A stretch of 64,000 nucleotides of DNA from assembly GCA_037013685.1 (NCBI GenBank), contig CM072892.1, forward strand, positions 2,976,001 to 3,040,000. Reading direction: 5' to 3'. The position numbers were made by a program, and so were the translations under genes. Positions 12,226 to 21,493 of this stretch are shown in pieces; position 1 is the stretch's first letter, and every line of letters starts with the position of its first letter. The notes beneath the pieces were generated by a model, which was not told the DNA's origin, made no database searches, and saw only the letters and a program-made list of their open reading frames with translations. This DNA is from Acridotheres tristis. Lineage: Eukaryota; Chordata; Aves; Passeriformes; Sturnidae.

Positions 12226-12674
12226 GAGGGGAGGAGGGGGGGAAAATGTTAATAGTTTTAAAACCTGGGGAATCCTGAAGTCAGAGAAAGGGTATATAAA
12301 ACCCAGCGGGTTTAGCATAAAGCCCTCAGGTAAATCTTCACCTTCTTTTCAAATGCATTTTTGGTGGGTTGCTTTGGAAAGGCTTGGGCCAGGTTAGCAA
12401 GGTCGGCTCTATTCCCAGCGGCTCTTAAATCTCCAGGGACCCTCATCTCCCACGTGGCACAGCCCCAGCACCAGGGGATCCGCGGGTACCTCGGCGAGAA
12501 ATAGAAAGACTAAAATTTGCAAAGCCTTTAAGTGAAAAAAAGGTGAGGGGGAGAAAAGGAGTGGAGAAGGAAGGAGGGGGGGTTAAGAAGATAAGGAGAC
12601 AAAATAAACTCCCGGCTGCACTCCCAGCCAGCACAGCCTCAGCAGCACCCTGAGAGGCGAGACACAAAATGCAT

Positions 12675-12903
12675 TTACCTTTAAAATAATGACTCATTTT
12701 ATTTTTTTTCTTTTAATATGTAGTTATAAATATATTTTGTCAAAATATATGATCATTATTGTCAAAAAACATTTGCACATAAAGTCATAAATAAGGTCAA
12801 GGTGAACGTTTAGTTTAGAGAAGAGTCCAGCTATAGCAAGCAGTTCTGGGGTGGGACGGGAGGGACAGAGAAGGGGAGGAGAGGGCGGCGGGGAAGGGGG
12901 GGG
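12675..12903 (-). other. BMP4: BMP4 3' untranslated region
   Basis: About 230 nt follow the stop codon: a C-rich start, then an A+T-rich half with an ATTTA-containing stretch (TTATTTATGA at about 12,789-12,798) and a T/A-rich run up to the polyadenylation signal. Its short length and the wording around GATCATATATTTTGAC match vertebrate BMP4 3'UTRs as I recall them. The cleavage point near 12675-12685 is inferred from spacing and from a GT-rich patch (TTTTGTGTCT) at 12,664-12,673. Confidence 0.75.
12698..12703 (-). promoter_or_regulatory. BMP4 polyadenylation signal AATAAA
   Basis: Canonical AATAAA on the minus strand (TTTATT on the plus strand), 201 nt past the stop codon. It is followed by a TGAGTCATT (AP-1-like) sequence and a GT-rich element at a suitable distance. 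It is the best-placed signal in the A+T-rich end of the 3'UTR. Confidence 0.8.
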
Positions 12904-13745
12904 TCAGCGGCACCCGCACCCCTCCACCACCATCTCCTGGTAGTTTTTCAGGACCACCTTGTCATACTCATCCAGGTAGAGCATGGAGATGGCGCTGAGC
13001 TCCGTGGGCACGCAGCAGGCCTTGGGAATGCTGGAGTTCACGGAGTTCACCAGCGTCTGCACGATGGCGTGGTTCGTGGAGTTGAGGTGGTCGGCCAGAG
13101 GGAAGGGGCAGTCCCCGTGGCAGTAAAACGCCTGGTACCCCGGGGGTGCCACGATCCAGTCGTTCCAGCCCACGTCGCTGAAATCCACATAGAGGGCATG
13201 GCGCCGGCAGTTTTTTTTGTTCTTGCGGGAACGCTGGTGCTTGGGGCTCCGGCGGGCTCTGCGGGTCAGAGCGTGGCCTCGCCCGTCGTGCCCAAAAGTG
13301 ACCAGGAGCGGCCTGAGCTGCGCCCAGTCCCCGCGCCCTTGAGGTAAAGATCGGCTAATCCTGACGTGTTTGCCCTGATGAGTCTGTGCGTGGTGGAGGT
13401 GGGTGACCTCGATCACCAGCCCGTGGTTCGGCTGCTTGTCCTTGGTCCACCGGATCACGGCCGGGCTCACATCAAAGGTCTCCCAGCGCGTCACGTTGTG
13501 GTGCACCAGCCGCGTGTCCAGCAGGCGCGTAATGGCCTGGGCGCGCTCCGACAGCGGCTTCATCACTTCGTAAATGTTTATCCGGTGGAAGCCCCTCTCC
13601 CACGCCGAGCTCGGCTCCTCCACCTGCTCCCGGTACAGCCGCAGCTCCGCCGAGGAGATCACCTCGTTTTCCGGCACGCTGCTGAGGTTGAAGACGAAGC
13701 GGATCCGGGGCGCCTCGCTGGGACCCGGGACGGTCTCCAGGTGCT
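12904..13745 (-). other. BMP4: BMP4 last coding exon (prodomain, cleavage site, mature ligand)
   Basis: The exon opens after a strong acceptor (a pyrimidine-rich tract of C and T ending CTCCTCCAG) and supplies the last two bases of codon 124 through the TGA stop at 12906-12904. It carries most of the prodomain, the furin site and the whole cystine-knot ligand on one exon, as is normal for BMP2/BMP4. It is CpG- and GC-rich compared with its flanks. Long open frames on the opposite strand here are composition shadows. Confidence 0.95.
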
Positions 13746-15081
13746 CTGGAGGAGAGCAGGGAGGAGGGGGGGGAAGTGGTAAGACAAGCAAACAAGAGCA
13801 CGTCAGCCTCGGGGCACCCAGCCACGGCCCCGGCACAGCCACAGCTCACACCCACGCTTCACCTGCCCGGCAGCCACCGGCTCCGCGCCGCTCCCCCACG
13901 CATCCCTCCCGGCCGCACCGGGAGCGGCTCCCGCCCCGGCACCGCTGGCTCACCCCCGCCCCGAGCAGCCCACCCCTTCCCATCTCGCCTCCCCGTGCAG
14001 GGAGACTTTTTCTCCCTTTAGCTTTTCCTCCCCCGGTCTCTCCAAAATAATCTCCCCGGCGAGATGCGGCGCCACGGAGCACAGAGGTGCCTTGTTACGG
14101 GGGGCAGGGGGGAAGAAAAAGAAGCAAATTCCAACGCAGTAATGATGCGGCTGGATTAATAATTCAGATTTACTTTGGAAAAGAAACATCCGCTAGGAAA
14201 CATTTGGATCAGATTACAAGGGTCTATTGAATAAACCTTATAAACACACAGCTGTAAGTATTAAATTCGAGTCGGGGTTTGGGGGGATTTTTTTTTTCTT
14301 TTTTTTTTTTCTTAAGAGTAAAAGCAGGCAGCAATTGCTTTGATAGTTCAAAAGAAACACTCCAGGGGCGAGATCCCGCCCTCGCTTTACTCCCGCATCC
14401 GATCCAGAGCCATTAAATCCACGCGAGCCCAGGGAGTGACCCCGAGGCAGAGGCACCGAGGGAAACTCACTGTTGTCAACAGAAGCAAAAGCACTTCAAA
14501 ATATGGTCAAGCTCGGGTTAAGCACAGGATGCTGGAAAAAATACCGAGCAGCACGCCTGTCACCCACACACGGCAGGCTGGGGGGGGAGGTTTTCCTCCC
14601 ATAAATTTAGGGCCGGGCACGTCCTGCTTCTAAAGGCATTTGTGAGCTTCCAAACGCAAGGAAATCCCGATCGCTACCGGGGCTGGGAATTTACCGCCTC
14701 CCATCACTGACCTTCATGGTGGAAACTCCTCACGGTGTTTGCCCGGCTGGTCGATCGCTCAGGGTACTGCAGGCTAATTTCCTGGAGGCTTTCCTCCTCT
14801 TCTCCGGACTGGAGTCGATAGAGATCCAGCATGTAACTAGGAATGACGGCTGACTTGCTGGGCTGAGGCCGCCTTCGGAGCCCAAACATCTGCAGCAGAG
14901 TTGTTTCGAAACCCCGCAAGAGTTCATGGCTTTGGGCAGAGCGGCGTCCGGATCCGGCTTGTCCCTGAAGCTCTGCCACTTTCTTCCTGCCGGTCTCAGG
15001 GATTAGGCTAGCATGGTTAGTACCTCCTAGAAGGACTTGGCATAGTAGGATGACCATCAGCATTCGGTTACCAGGAATCAT
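12904..15081 (-). CDS. BMP4: Bone morphogenetic protein 4 precursor (two coding exons)
   Basis: The CDS joins 15081-14712 and 13745-12904 on the minus strand, giving 403 residues; from memory vertebrate BMP4 is about 400-408. BMP4 is a secreted TGF-beta superfamily ligand that signals through type I/II serine-threonine kinase receptors to SMAD1/5/9. Residues 1 to about 22 form a hydrophobic signal peptide, followed by the TGF-beta propeptide. A second processing-type site RISR lies at 252-255. The furin site RRARR ends at 289 and releases a 114-residue ligand (290-403). The mature part starts basic (heparin-binding type) and has all seven cystine-knot cysteines at 303, 332, 336, 367, 368, 400 and 402; 367 should form the interchain bond. 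N-glycosylation sequons are at 143, 207, 345 and 360. The splice is phase 1 in codon 124 and restores HHE-EHLE. The start has A at -3 (ACACCATGA); a further in-frame ATG 33 nt upstream lies in the intron. BMP2 is the closest alternative, but the residues and exon layout fit BMP4. No frameshift or missing key residue. Confidence 0.98.
13746..14711 (-). other. BMP4: BMP4 intron between the coding exons (966 nt)
   Basis: Phase 1 intron with donor GTCAGT at 14711-14706 and acceptor CAG ending at 13746. It holds GC-rich sequence near the 3' exon, an A+T-rich stretch with a homopolymer-rich tract at about 14,288-14,311, and a run of G at about 14,580-14,587. I recognise no transposon in it. Its size is close to the roughly 1 kb seen for this intron in other vertebrates (from memory). 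Confidence 0.9.
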
Positions 15082-15088
15082 GGTGTCT
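14712..15088 (-). other. BMP4: BMP4 first coding exon (signal peptide and N-terminal prodomain)
   Basis: The exon appears to start at 15088, straight after an acceptor reading CACCCCAG, leaving seven untranslated bases before the ATG at 15081-15079. It ends at 14712, where ATGAAG meets the donor GTCAGT. It encodes residues 1-123 and the first base of codon 124. The boundaries come from consensus splice sites and uninterrupted homology. The acceptor choice is supported because the joined sequence TGTCA-AGACACCATG is what I recall from mammalian BMP4 mRNAs. Confidence 0.9.
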
Positions 15089-15640
15089 CTGGGGTGTAAA
15101 AAATACGACAACAAACAAGAAGGAAAGTCAGGATGAGAAGCGAAACCCCCCTCCTCTTCCGAATAAACTTAAAAATAATAATAATAGTAGTAATAATAGT
15201 AATAATAAATAGCAAAAGGACACGGGGAGCAGCCCCCATTCGAGCGACAGCCGGCGCGCCCCGGCGGGCAGGGACCGGCCGCAGTCCTCGGGCTGTCCGC
15301 AGCCCCGCAGCCCCTTCGGGCAGGCGGGTTCCCGGCGCATCCCGGCCCCGCTGCCCCGCCGGGACCGGACGGGACGGGAGCGGGACCGGCGGCCGCGGCG
15401 CCCGGCGGGGAAGGAAGGAGAAAGCGGCTCGGAGCGCTCCGGAGCCACCGGTTCGAATCCCGCCGCCGGACCCCGGGAGGGAAAACCGGGATAAGAGCAA
15501 TATAAAGTTTTTCTTTAAAAAAAAAAAAAAAAAAAAAAGGAAAAAAAGCCCTGCGATGAAAACAAAAAGCGAGGAGCGAGGCGGAGGAAGAAGAGGGCTG
15601 TACTCACTGACAGCAAGCAAGGCATATCAGCACAGTCCAT
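15068..15640 (-). other. Upstream ORF overlapping the BMP4 start codon
   Basis: An ATG at 15640-15638 in the 5' exon opens a frame that continues through the splice junction (15608 to 15088) and reaches a TAA at 15070-15068, inside the BMP4 coding sequence. The spliced frame is 17 codons (MDCADMPCLLSRHHDSW). A second in-frame ATG lies at 15625-15623. Because the frame runs past the BMP4 ATG in another phase, its translation would be expected to lower BMP4 initiation. Whether it is translated is not visible here. Confidence 0.55.
15089..15607 (-). other. BMP4: BMP4 5'-UTR intron (519 nt)
   Basis: The donor GTGAGTA at 15607-15601 is a near-perfect consensus and the acceptor CACCCCAG ends at 15089. 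Within it are an AAT-type triplet repeat (15174-15210), a GC-rich segment (about 15,235-15,475) and a 22-base A run on the plus strand (15517-15538), which is a T run in the transcript. The 5' limit is inferred from the donor and from the recalled mammalian exon junction, not from a transcript. Confidence 0.75.
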
Positions 15641-15780
15641 GATTCTGGAGAGCCAGCCCGGACCCAGCGCGCCGAAAGCCCCGGGGCAGCGGCTGCCGAG
15701 CGCCTCCCGCGATCGCCGCCCGGCGCAGTGCGGCCGCCGCCGCCGCCGGCCCCGGTTTTCTGCCGGCCCCGCAGTCACGT
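15608..15780 (-). other. BMP4: BMP4 5' non-coding exon (upstream limit unknown)
   Basis: The 3' end at 15608 is set by the donor TCA|GTGAGTA. The last about 40 bases (GGACTGT...ATGCCTTGC...CTGTCA) resemble the end of the mammalian BMP4 leader exon as I remember it. The transcription start cannot be placed from sequence: the region is GC-rich without a TATA box, so the 15780 limit is only a nominal boundary at an E-box. Vertebrate BMP4 uses more than one start site, so alternative leaders are likely. Confidence 0.6.
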
Positions 15781-15785
15781 GGAGC

Positions 15786-15860
15786 CGCTCTCGCCGCCAG
15801 CCCGGCCCGGCCCGGCCCGGCCCGCCGCCCCCGGCCCGCCCCCGGCCCGGCCCGGCCCCG
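15786..15860. repeat. GGCCC/CCGG-rich pentamer low-complexity tract in the BMP4 promoter
   Basis: Short tandem units of CGGCC run almost without break between the E-box and the GGGGGAC step at 15861. This is a promoter-embedded low-complexity tract, likely variable in copy number and prone to assembly error. Confidence 0.7.
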
Positions 15861-15960
15861 CGGGGGACGGCCCTGCCCGCCCCGCCGCCCGCGCCAGCGC
15901 CCGGGGAGCGGGGGGAGCGCGGGGACCCCCGGCGGAGCGCAGCGCAGCGCTCGGACCCTC

Positions 15961-15980
15961 GGGGCGCGGGACGGGGTGGG
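15961..15980 (+). promoter_or_regulatory. Canonical G-quadruplex motif in BMP4 promoter
   Basis: Four runs of at least three G separated by loops of 3, 2 and 1 bases (GGGGCGCGGGACGGGGTGGG) satisfy the usual G3+N1-7 rule. It lies on the strand that is template for BMP4, about 350 nt upstream of the 5' exon end. Another G-rich cluster (GGGG, GGGGGG, GGGG) sits at about 15,903-15,924. Folding is inferred from the motif only. Confidence 0.6.
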
Positions 15981-16290
15981 AGCGGTGCCCCCGGGATCCC
16001 CCGCGCTGCTCAGGTGCATCCCCGGGGACCCTCCTGCCCCGCCCTGCCCTGTCCCCGCACGGCCGGGGCGGGGTCCCCGGGGATGTAGGGGCACCGCGGG
16101 GCTCCGCGAGGGATCGGGCTGGGATGGGAGATTCGGGACGGGAAGCTCGGGAAGCGGCGGTCCCCCGACGAGGAGGGAAGAGAGAGCTTGGGAACGAGAA
16201 GCAGCTGCGCGGGGAAAGGCACGGCGGCAGAGCGAGAGCTGCTCCTGTGCTCCCACCGGCCCCGAGGGTCCCCTCCCGGGGGTTGGGAGC

Positions 16291-16702
16291 CTGTTGCCAA
16301 CACCGGGGGTTATGCCTGCCCTGGGTTCCCTCTCGTCCTCCAGATTTTCTCATCCTTCTCCCTGGCTGCCTGAACAGCTCTCTCCCCTTGCCACCGGGTT
16401 CCCGGACCCCCCGAGGTGTGCAGCAGGCGCCTGCACAGGCACGGGCTGTGTATGGCCACAGCTGGCGGCTCCAGGGAAGTACCAGGGGTCTCCGGGAGGA
16501 AGGATGCTCCCTGCCCCGCTGTTCAACCCCAGAATTGCTCTGGGCCAGCTTTGGGCTGAGAATAAGAACCAGACTTCCCAAGGCTTGAGGCTGCTCCCAG
16601 GTGGGGGCTTGGGACAAACTGGTTTGCCATTAGCACACGTTAACTGGACACAACGCTGTCGGGCACAGGGTGCGACTCTTGGGGCTGTCCTGTGCAGGGC
16701 CA
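16291..16702. other. Flank upstream of the BMP4 CpG island
   Basis: GC content declines from the island into ordinary sequence. No exon or repeat recognised. Long frames on both strands across 15.7-16.6 kb are GC-composition artefacts. Confidence 0.55.
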
Positions 16703-16764
16703 GGATTTGGATTCGGTGATCCTTGTGGATACCTTCCAGCTCAGGATATTCTGTGATTCTCTGA
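16703..16764 (+). mobile_element. CR1 LINE 3' tail fragment
   Basis: Short terminal piece: GGTGATCCTTGTGGATACCT, CCAGCTCAGGATATTCTGTG and a second ATTCT unit. Confidence 0.85.
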
Positions 16765-17870
16765 CCTACTGGGGGTGATGTGTGAACACGGTGTGGAGAA
16801 GGCAGCTCTGGGGAAAGACCCTCGGAATTAAGTGGATGCACCATGCTTTGGAGACACAGAGTAGTCTGAGCAACCCCACGGTGAATAAAGCCAGCTCCAC
16901 CAGGGCATTAAAATCTGTCCCTTTGCCCTGCTGGGGTATCCCTTTGTGTTGGGCAAACTATCACCCACAGTGAGAACACAGTTAATTTATGAGACCAAAA
17001 GATGTGGTCATGGAGTGGCCATGGGAACTCCTAAGCTCATCAATTAACCACAACCAAAAACCAGCTCAGAAACGATGACTGTGGCCACAAACCACGGGGC
17101 TGCTGTGCCTGAGCACAGCAAACCCACACCAGCGCCTTGGTGTCCTCCCAGCACTGCCCCAGAGCTCACACACCATCACAGACGCCTTCTTTTCATATTT
17201 CACTTTTTTTTTTTTAGCTCAGACCTGACCCATGCATTAGAAAAGCCCAGGGATGTCACCGAAAGGACACGCACAGATAAAAGGCAGTGCTGACACTGTA
17301 ATATCTCTGAGTTATTCCTATACCACTCCAAGTTTAAAAGAAACATCTGTTAGCAAGGTATTTGGGCTATGAATCCATCAAAATTTGTGAAATATTGCTA
17401 TTGCCATTTCAAATGTATCACACTGTGTGTTATTCTTAACAAGGAAAAACAATTTTGGGAGTAGCTGCTGTGCAACCTTTTTTAAGTTAAATAACATTTT
17501 CATTGAAAATACTCCAGTCTATAAACAAAGTTTACATGAGGGCCTGTATAGCTCTGTTCCTAAAACAGACCTCTGGACTAGGAAAAGCAACCAGCTCCCT
17601 CTTTGTGGGATATTCTCTTTGTCTGAAGACCTCACTCGGGTTTTGTTAGGATCAGAGGGTGGCCGTGCTGGAAATGTTTGTCCCGGAGGGATTCAGTGCC
17701 TGCTCTCCTAAGCCATCCCGTTGAGCTGAGATCCCAAAAATTGCTTCTGTAACTCTGGTTAACCTTGCTCCTGTGCGAGGAGGTGGCCAGCTGGGGCCAG
17801 AGAGCCAGGGCAGAGCAGTGTGGTTTGGGCTCTCGTAGGAGGCAAGAGCGTATTTGAGTAGCTCCCTGGT
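16765..17870. other. Intergenic, no recognised element
   Basis: Unique sequence with a T run at about 17,206-17,216 and an A+T-rich patch at 17,300-17,530. Nothing else recognised. Confidence 0.5.
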
Positions 17871-18240
17871 TACTAAGAAGTGTTAGTCATGGGGAAAGCT
17901 GTAGTATTTATTCCGTAAAATGTAAATACATAACCCAAACCACAAAGGAATAACCATGGATGGAAATAGTGTAGCGTTTACTGAAGGAGCTGGGCTGCCT
18001 TTCTACAGAAGCTGTATTTCCTCGGCCCCATAGAGTGTAATTCACCTTGAACGGAGCTTCTGCTCCAGCCCGTGGAGTTACACATCGGCTGAACTCGGTC
18101 CAGGCACACTAAACAACCCAGTGTGTTATATATTCCAACCAAAAAAGTGATGCCAAAACGGAGCTAAAAATACAAATGTGGAAGGTTTGAAAAGCAAACA
18201 CTGCTTAATTCAGCAGTAGATGCAACATTAAAGATCCAGC
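17870..18240. promoter_or_regulatory. Candidate conserved non-coding block upstream of BMP4
   Basis: Non-repetitive A+T-rich sequence with TAGTATTTATTCCGTAAAAT, AACCACAAAGG and scattered CpGs in an otherwise CpG-poor flank, about 2.3 kb upstream of the 5' exon. It looks unlike the repeats around it. Conservation is not tested. Confidence 0.25.
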
Positions 18241-19981
18241 ACATCAAAAACAGGGACCATTGTGTCTCCACTCAACGCAAGGCTCAGCTCCCCTGATCAC
18301 ACTCACATGGGGGATGGGGGGATCAGTGGTGGTTTTGCCTGTGACCCAGTCCCAGCCTGACTAAGGGATCTGCTGCCAGGTTTTTTCCTCTCTGTCCTCT
18401 GTGAAAACCCTTGTGGGAATCTCTGCACCTGGATGGCAAAACCATTGGTCTCCTCTGGAAGCAAAGCACCAGGGCGCTGGGGACGTCACCCTGCAAAGAC
18501 TGGCCAGACCAAGGGCTGATCCATCATGTGCAGACCTTGGCTGTGACAGCAGACTTTGCTGGTGGCAGCGAGAAGCCCAGGAGCTGGCAGGTGTCCTGGA
18601 GACCCAGCTCTGCTCCCAGGGGTCAGGAGCTGAGGGGCAATTATTTGCTCACTTTTGTTTCATCCCGATAATCGTGGGTTTGCCCAGACATGTTTGTGAT
18701 AAAATCCCAGCCACTCACATCTGACCCATTTCCAGGTTTTGTGTGCTCAGGACCTACCAGCAAGCACTTGCAGGTTGATGTTCAGCACCTCTAGAAATTA
18801 GGCCAGCTCTGTTTACAAGGGAAACTTCTCCTCTAATGGCAGCATTTCAGGAGATGCCTCTGGACTCAGACCTTCCCAAACCAGTTCTTGCATCCTATGT
18901 TATTTTTAGAGCAGCTGCACCTTTTTGGGCTCTAAAATCTGCAAACAACCCGCCTTGGGAAAAACAAAAAAGAAAGGAAAAAAAAAAAGAAGAAAAAAAC
19001 AACAACAACAAAAAAACTTGCCTCACCAGATTTGTGCTTGAGCAGAAACAAGCCTAAAACCATAAATAAATAAATAAAGACCTATGTCAGAGACTTTTTA
19101 ATGACATGAATTACAGGAGGAGATGCCCATGAGTGTGCTAAGATCAATTCCCTCCTACCCTTTCCTTTCAACTGCCTAAGCTTGTCAATTAAAACAAAGG
19201 GAACTGAGCAAACAACTCCAAGGGATTACATTTTCCAAAGTAGCTCTTCACTAAAGACCTGACCAGTAAAAACAAGTGCAGCTGCTTGAATGGCAAAAGG
19301 AACATTTTTTACAACCACTCTGAGATTTTCATGATTTCTCTGAGTGCTTCAGAGCTGGCCTGTTCTACCAGAATATTCTACCTCCTCCTGAATAAATAAA
19401 TTCATACTTCTCCTAAAGCACAGAACTGGGCCCAGCTTGGACTTTATTTCTGCTTTACATTAAAGTGTCTCTGCTGAGGTGTCAGGACCACGTCTAGAAC
19501 CATTCCTAAACTAAGAGGAGAATCAGGTTCAGCACTGCTCTTTTATTCCAAACAAGTTTTTGGGGTTTTGGGGGTTTTTTTGTTTGGTTTTTTTTTTAAC
19601 AAATTCCTACAAAAACATTGTGTGGGAACATTAAAATAATGCAGTTCTAAAAAGGCAGTCTTTGGTAATCAGACACAAGGCAGTTGAAACAGTAGGATTG
19701 TCTGCTGTCTTCTATTTTTAAGTTTTTAAGGATGATTTTTATTGTTTTGAGAATGCTATTAAAAGGTTGGCTGTCCCACGCAGGGTGAATCTTAAGTTGC
19801 TGTTATTTGACTCATTCCCTTTGTTACTTTTCAGAGATGCCCAGGAGTGAGCAAGGCTAGAAAAGTTACCCCTTGCTGCTCATACAGACTCTGTCTGCCT
19901 TCTGCTGTGAGAGTGTGAGGTCTCTGCTGCTAAATATTGCTCATTTAGAGATGCTGGGCCTCAAAACTCAGAGGTCTGGGT
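18241..19981. other. Intergenic with A-rich simple sequence
   Basis: Contains an A-rich, AAC-repeat-containing low-complexity tract (18,960-19,018), an AAAT tetramer repeat (19,059-19,078) and a G/T-rich tract (19,557-19,600). Otherwise unique; no exon recognised. Confidence 0.55.
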
Positions 19982-20194
19982 CTTTCAGGCTGGACATCAG
20001 GCAGAATTTCTTTACAGAAAGGGTGGTAGGCTTTGGAATAGGCTGCCCAGGGAGGGAGTGAAATCAGCATCCCTAGAGGTGTTCAAAAAACAGCTCTGTG
20101 TTCTGGTCTGCTTGAGAAGATGGTGAATGGCCAAAGGTTGGACCCAATGATCTTGGAGGTTTTTTCCAACCTTAACGTTTCTATGATTCCATGA
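19982..20194 (+). mobile_element. CR1 LINE 3' fragment (older subfamily)
   Basis: Follows an older CR1 tail: GGCTGGACATCAGGCAGAAT, GAATAGGCTGCCCAGGGAGG, GAGGTGTTCAA, AATGATCTTGGAGG and TTTCCAACCTTAACG, ending in TTCTATGATTCCATGA. Confidence 0.92.
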
Positions 20195-21251
20195 TTAGGG
20201 AAGTGCTTCAGCAACACGACTCATAAAATAAAGGGAGAGCCATTTTAATGGTTTGTTGTTAAAATTCCCCTGAGCTGTGTTAGAAACACATCTGTTGTAA
20301 AAAATCATCTCCACATCAATGGGTTTCCTGGGGGGATGTTACCAGAAGAGCATGCACTGATCTCATCCAGCTTTTGGAAAGAATCGCTGCCTTTAGCCCA
20401 CGTTTGCTTCTGTGCTTTGTTGCTCCCAAAAAAAAAAGCTTCATCCCTGAGAAGCAAGGAGGACCTCCAGAAGATGAAGAACTCATTCCTCCTGCTCTGC
20501 AGTTGTGGCTGGTATCTAACCAAGACCATCATTCTCCTAAGGAGCACCATCCAGCCATGTGGCTGCTGGAGATAAGCAGATTCCTTTTGGGACTGATGAA
20601 TCATGAAGGCTTTTGGAGAATAGCACAGGGCTGGCAGCTCCCTGACCTTACAAAGCCCTGAGATGTGGCTTTGTCTGAGTTTTGCTCTTACTGATATATT
20701 GCTTTCCCTTGCTGCCAAAATCTGCAATTCCACACAACCATGTAGCACCTCCGGGGTGCTGACGTTTGTCCTTTAATTGCAGCTTGAGATTGGCAGTGAT
20801 GATCTCAGTCACTACTACAAGGTGTAAATAAACAGAGCAGGACAACTGCTGCAGAAATGATTCACATGAGCTCTACTGGATTTTAGCAATAGCAAAGGAC
20901 TTTACTGGTAGGTGCTATAGCAAGTTCTGGGAAATGTGAGCACATGGGTGAATTTTGAGTTCATTAATGTGAACATCCTCACCTGAATGAAGAGAGGGAG
21001 GATCCTGCCCAGGAGTCCTTCTTAGGAAACCTGGCTATGCCCTGTGGCCTCCATCTCCAGCAATAACAAACTGGTGAGGCTCGTTTGTACCAGTTGCCTG
21101 GTGACAAGGTTCATACTCACAATTAATCATAATTCTTAGAAAGTGCTCACTGAATAAACTTGCACAGGGTGTGTGTGAGCAGAGCACAGGCCTCCCACAG
21201 ACACGTGACCCTGAAAGGATGTTTTCTGAGGAAAAGGCTCCTGCTCATTCT
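20195..21251. other. Intergenic, no recognised element
   Basis: Unique sequence. A frame of about 147 codons on the minus strand (20,305-20,748) has no recognisable domain and is regarded as chance. Confidence 0.5.
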
Positions 21252-21493
21252 GTCATGGAATATCCTGAGCTGGAAAGGACTCACAAGGATCAGAGTTCAA
21301 CTCCTGGCCCTGCACAGACACCCCAACAATCCCAGCCTGGGCATCCCTGGCAGTGCTGTCCAGACACTCCTGGAGCTCTGGCAGCCTCGGGGCTGTGCCC
21401 ATTCCCTGGGGAGCCTGGGCAGTGCCCAGCACCCTCTGGGGGAAGAACCTTTCCTGAAATCCATCCTAAACCTGACACAGCTGCAGTCCTTCC
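21252..21493 (-). mobile_element. CR1 LINE 3' fragment
   Basis: Complement of a CR1 tail of the same subfamily as that at 63,562-63,770: GGAATATCCTGAGCTGGAAA, CTGGCCCTGCACAG, CATTCCCTGGGGAGCCTG and CACCCTCTGGGGGAAGAACC. Confidence 0.93.

Larger units (their letters stand above)
15230..16290 (-). promoter_or_regulatory. BMP4: CpG island spanning BMP4 5' intron, leader exon and promoter
   Basis: Dense CpG and GC-box-like sequence, with CGG/GCC runs, GGGGCGGGG at about 16,066 and repeated CCCGG units, surrounds and extends upstream of the 5' exon. No TATA box is visible on the minus strand, so dispersed initiation is expected. A palindromic E-box CACGTG lies at 15776-15781. The CpG density falls off near 16,290, where ordinary flanking sequence resumes. 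Edges are judged by eye. Confidence 0.8.

Noticed and set aside
12293..12300. TATATAAA on the plus strand as a promoter
   Set aside because: A single TATA-like octamer with no recognised exon or initiator downstream; expected by chance in A+T-rich DNA.
13069..13782. Two open frames on the plus strand opposite BMP4
   Set aside because: They are shadows of the GC-rich BMP4 coding exon; the minus-strand frame explains the sequence fully.
15082..15114. In-frame ATG 33 nt upstream of the BMP4 start
   Set aside because: It lies upstream of the inferred acceptor at 15089 and so is intronic in the spliced mRNA. The downstream ATG begins a proper signal peptide and matches BMP4.
15728..16588. 286-codon open frame on the plus strand, and a 280-codon frame on the minus strand at 15,775-16,617
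   Set aside because: Both lie in the CpG island where GC-rich sequence lacks stop codons. The translations are Pro/Arg/Gly/Ala-rich low complexity and overlap each other on opposite strands.
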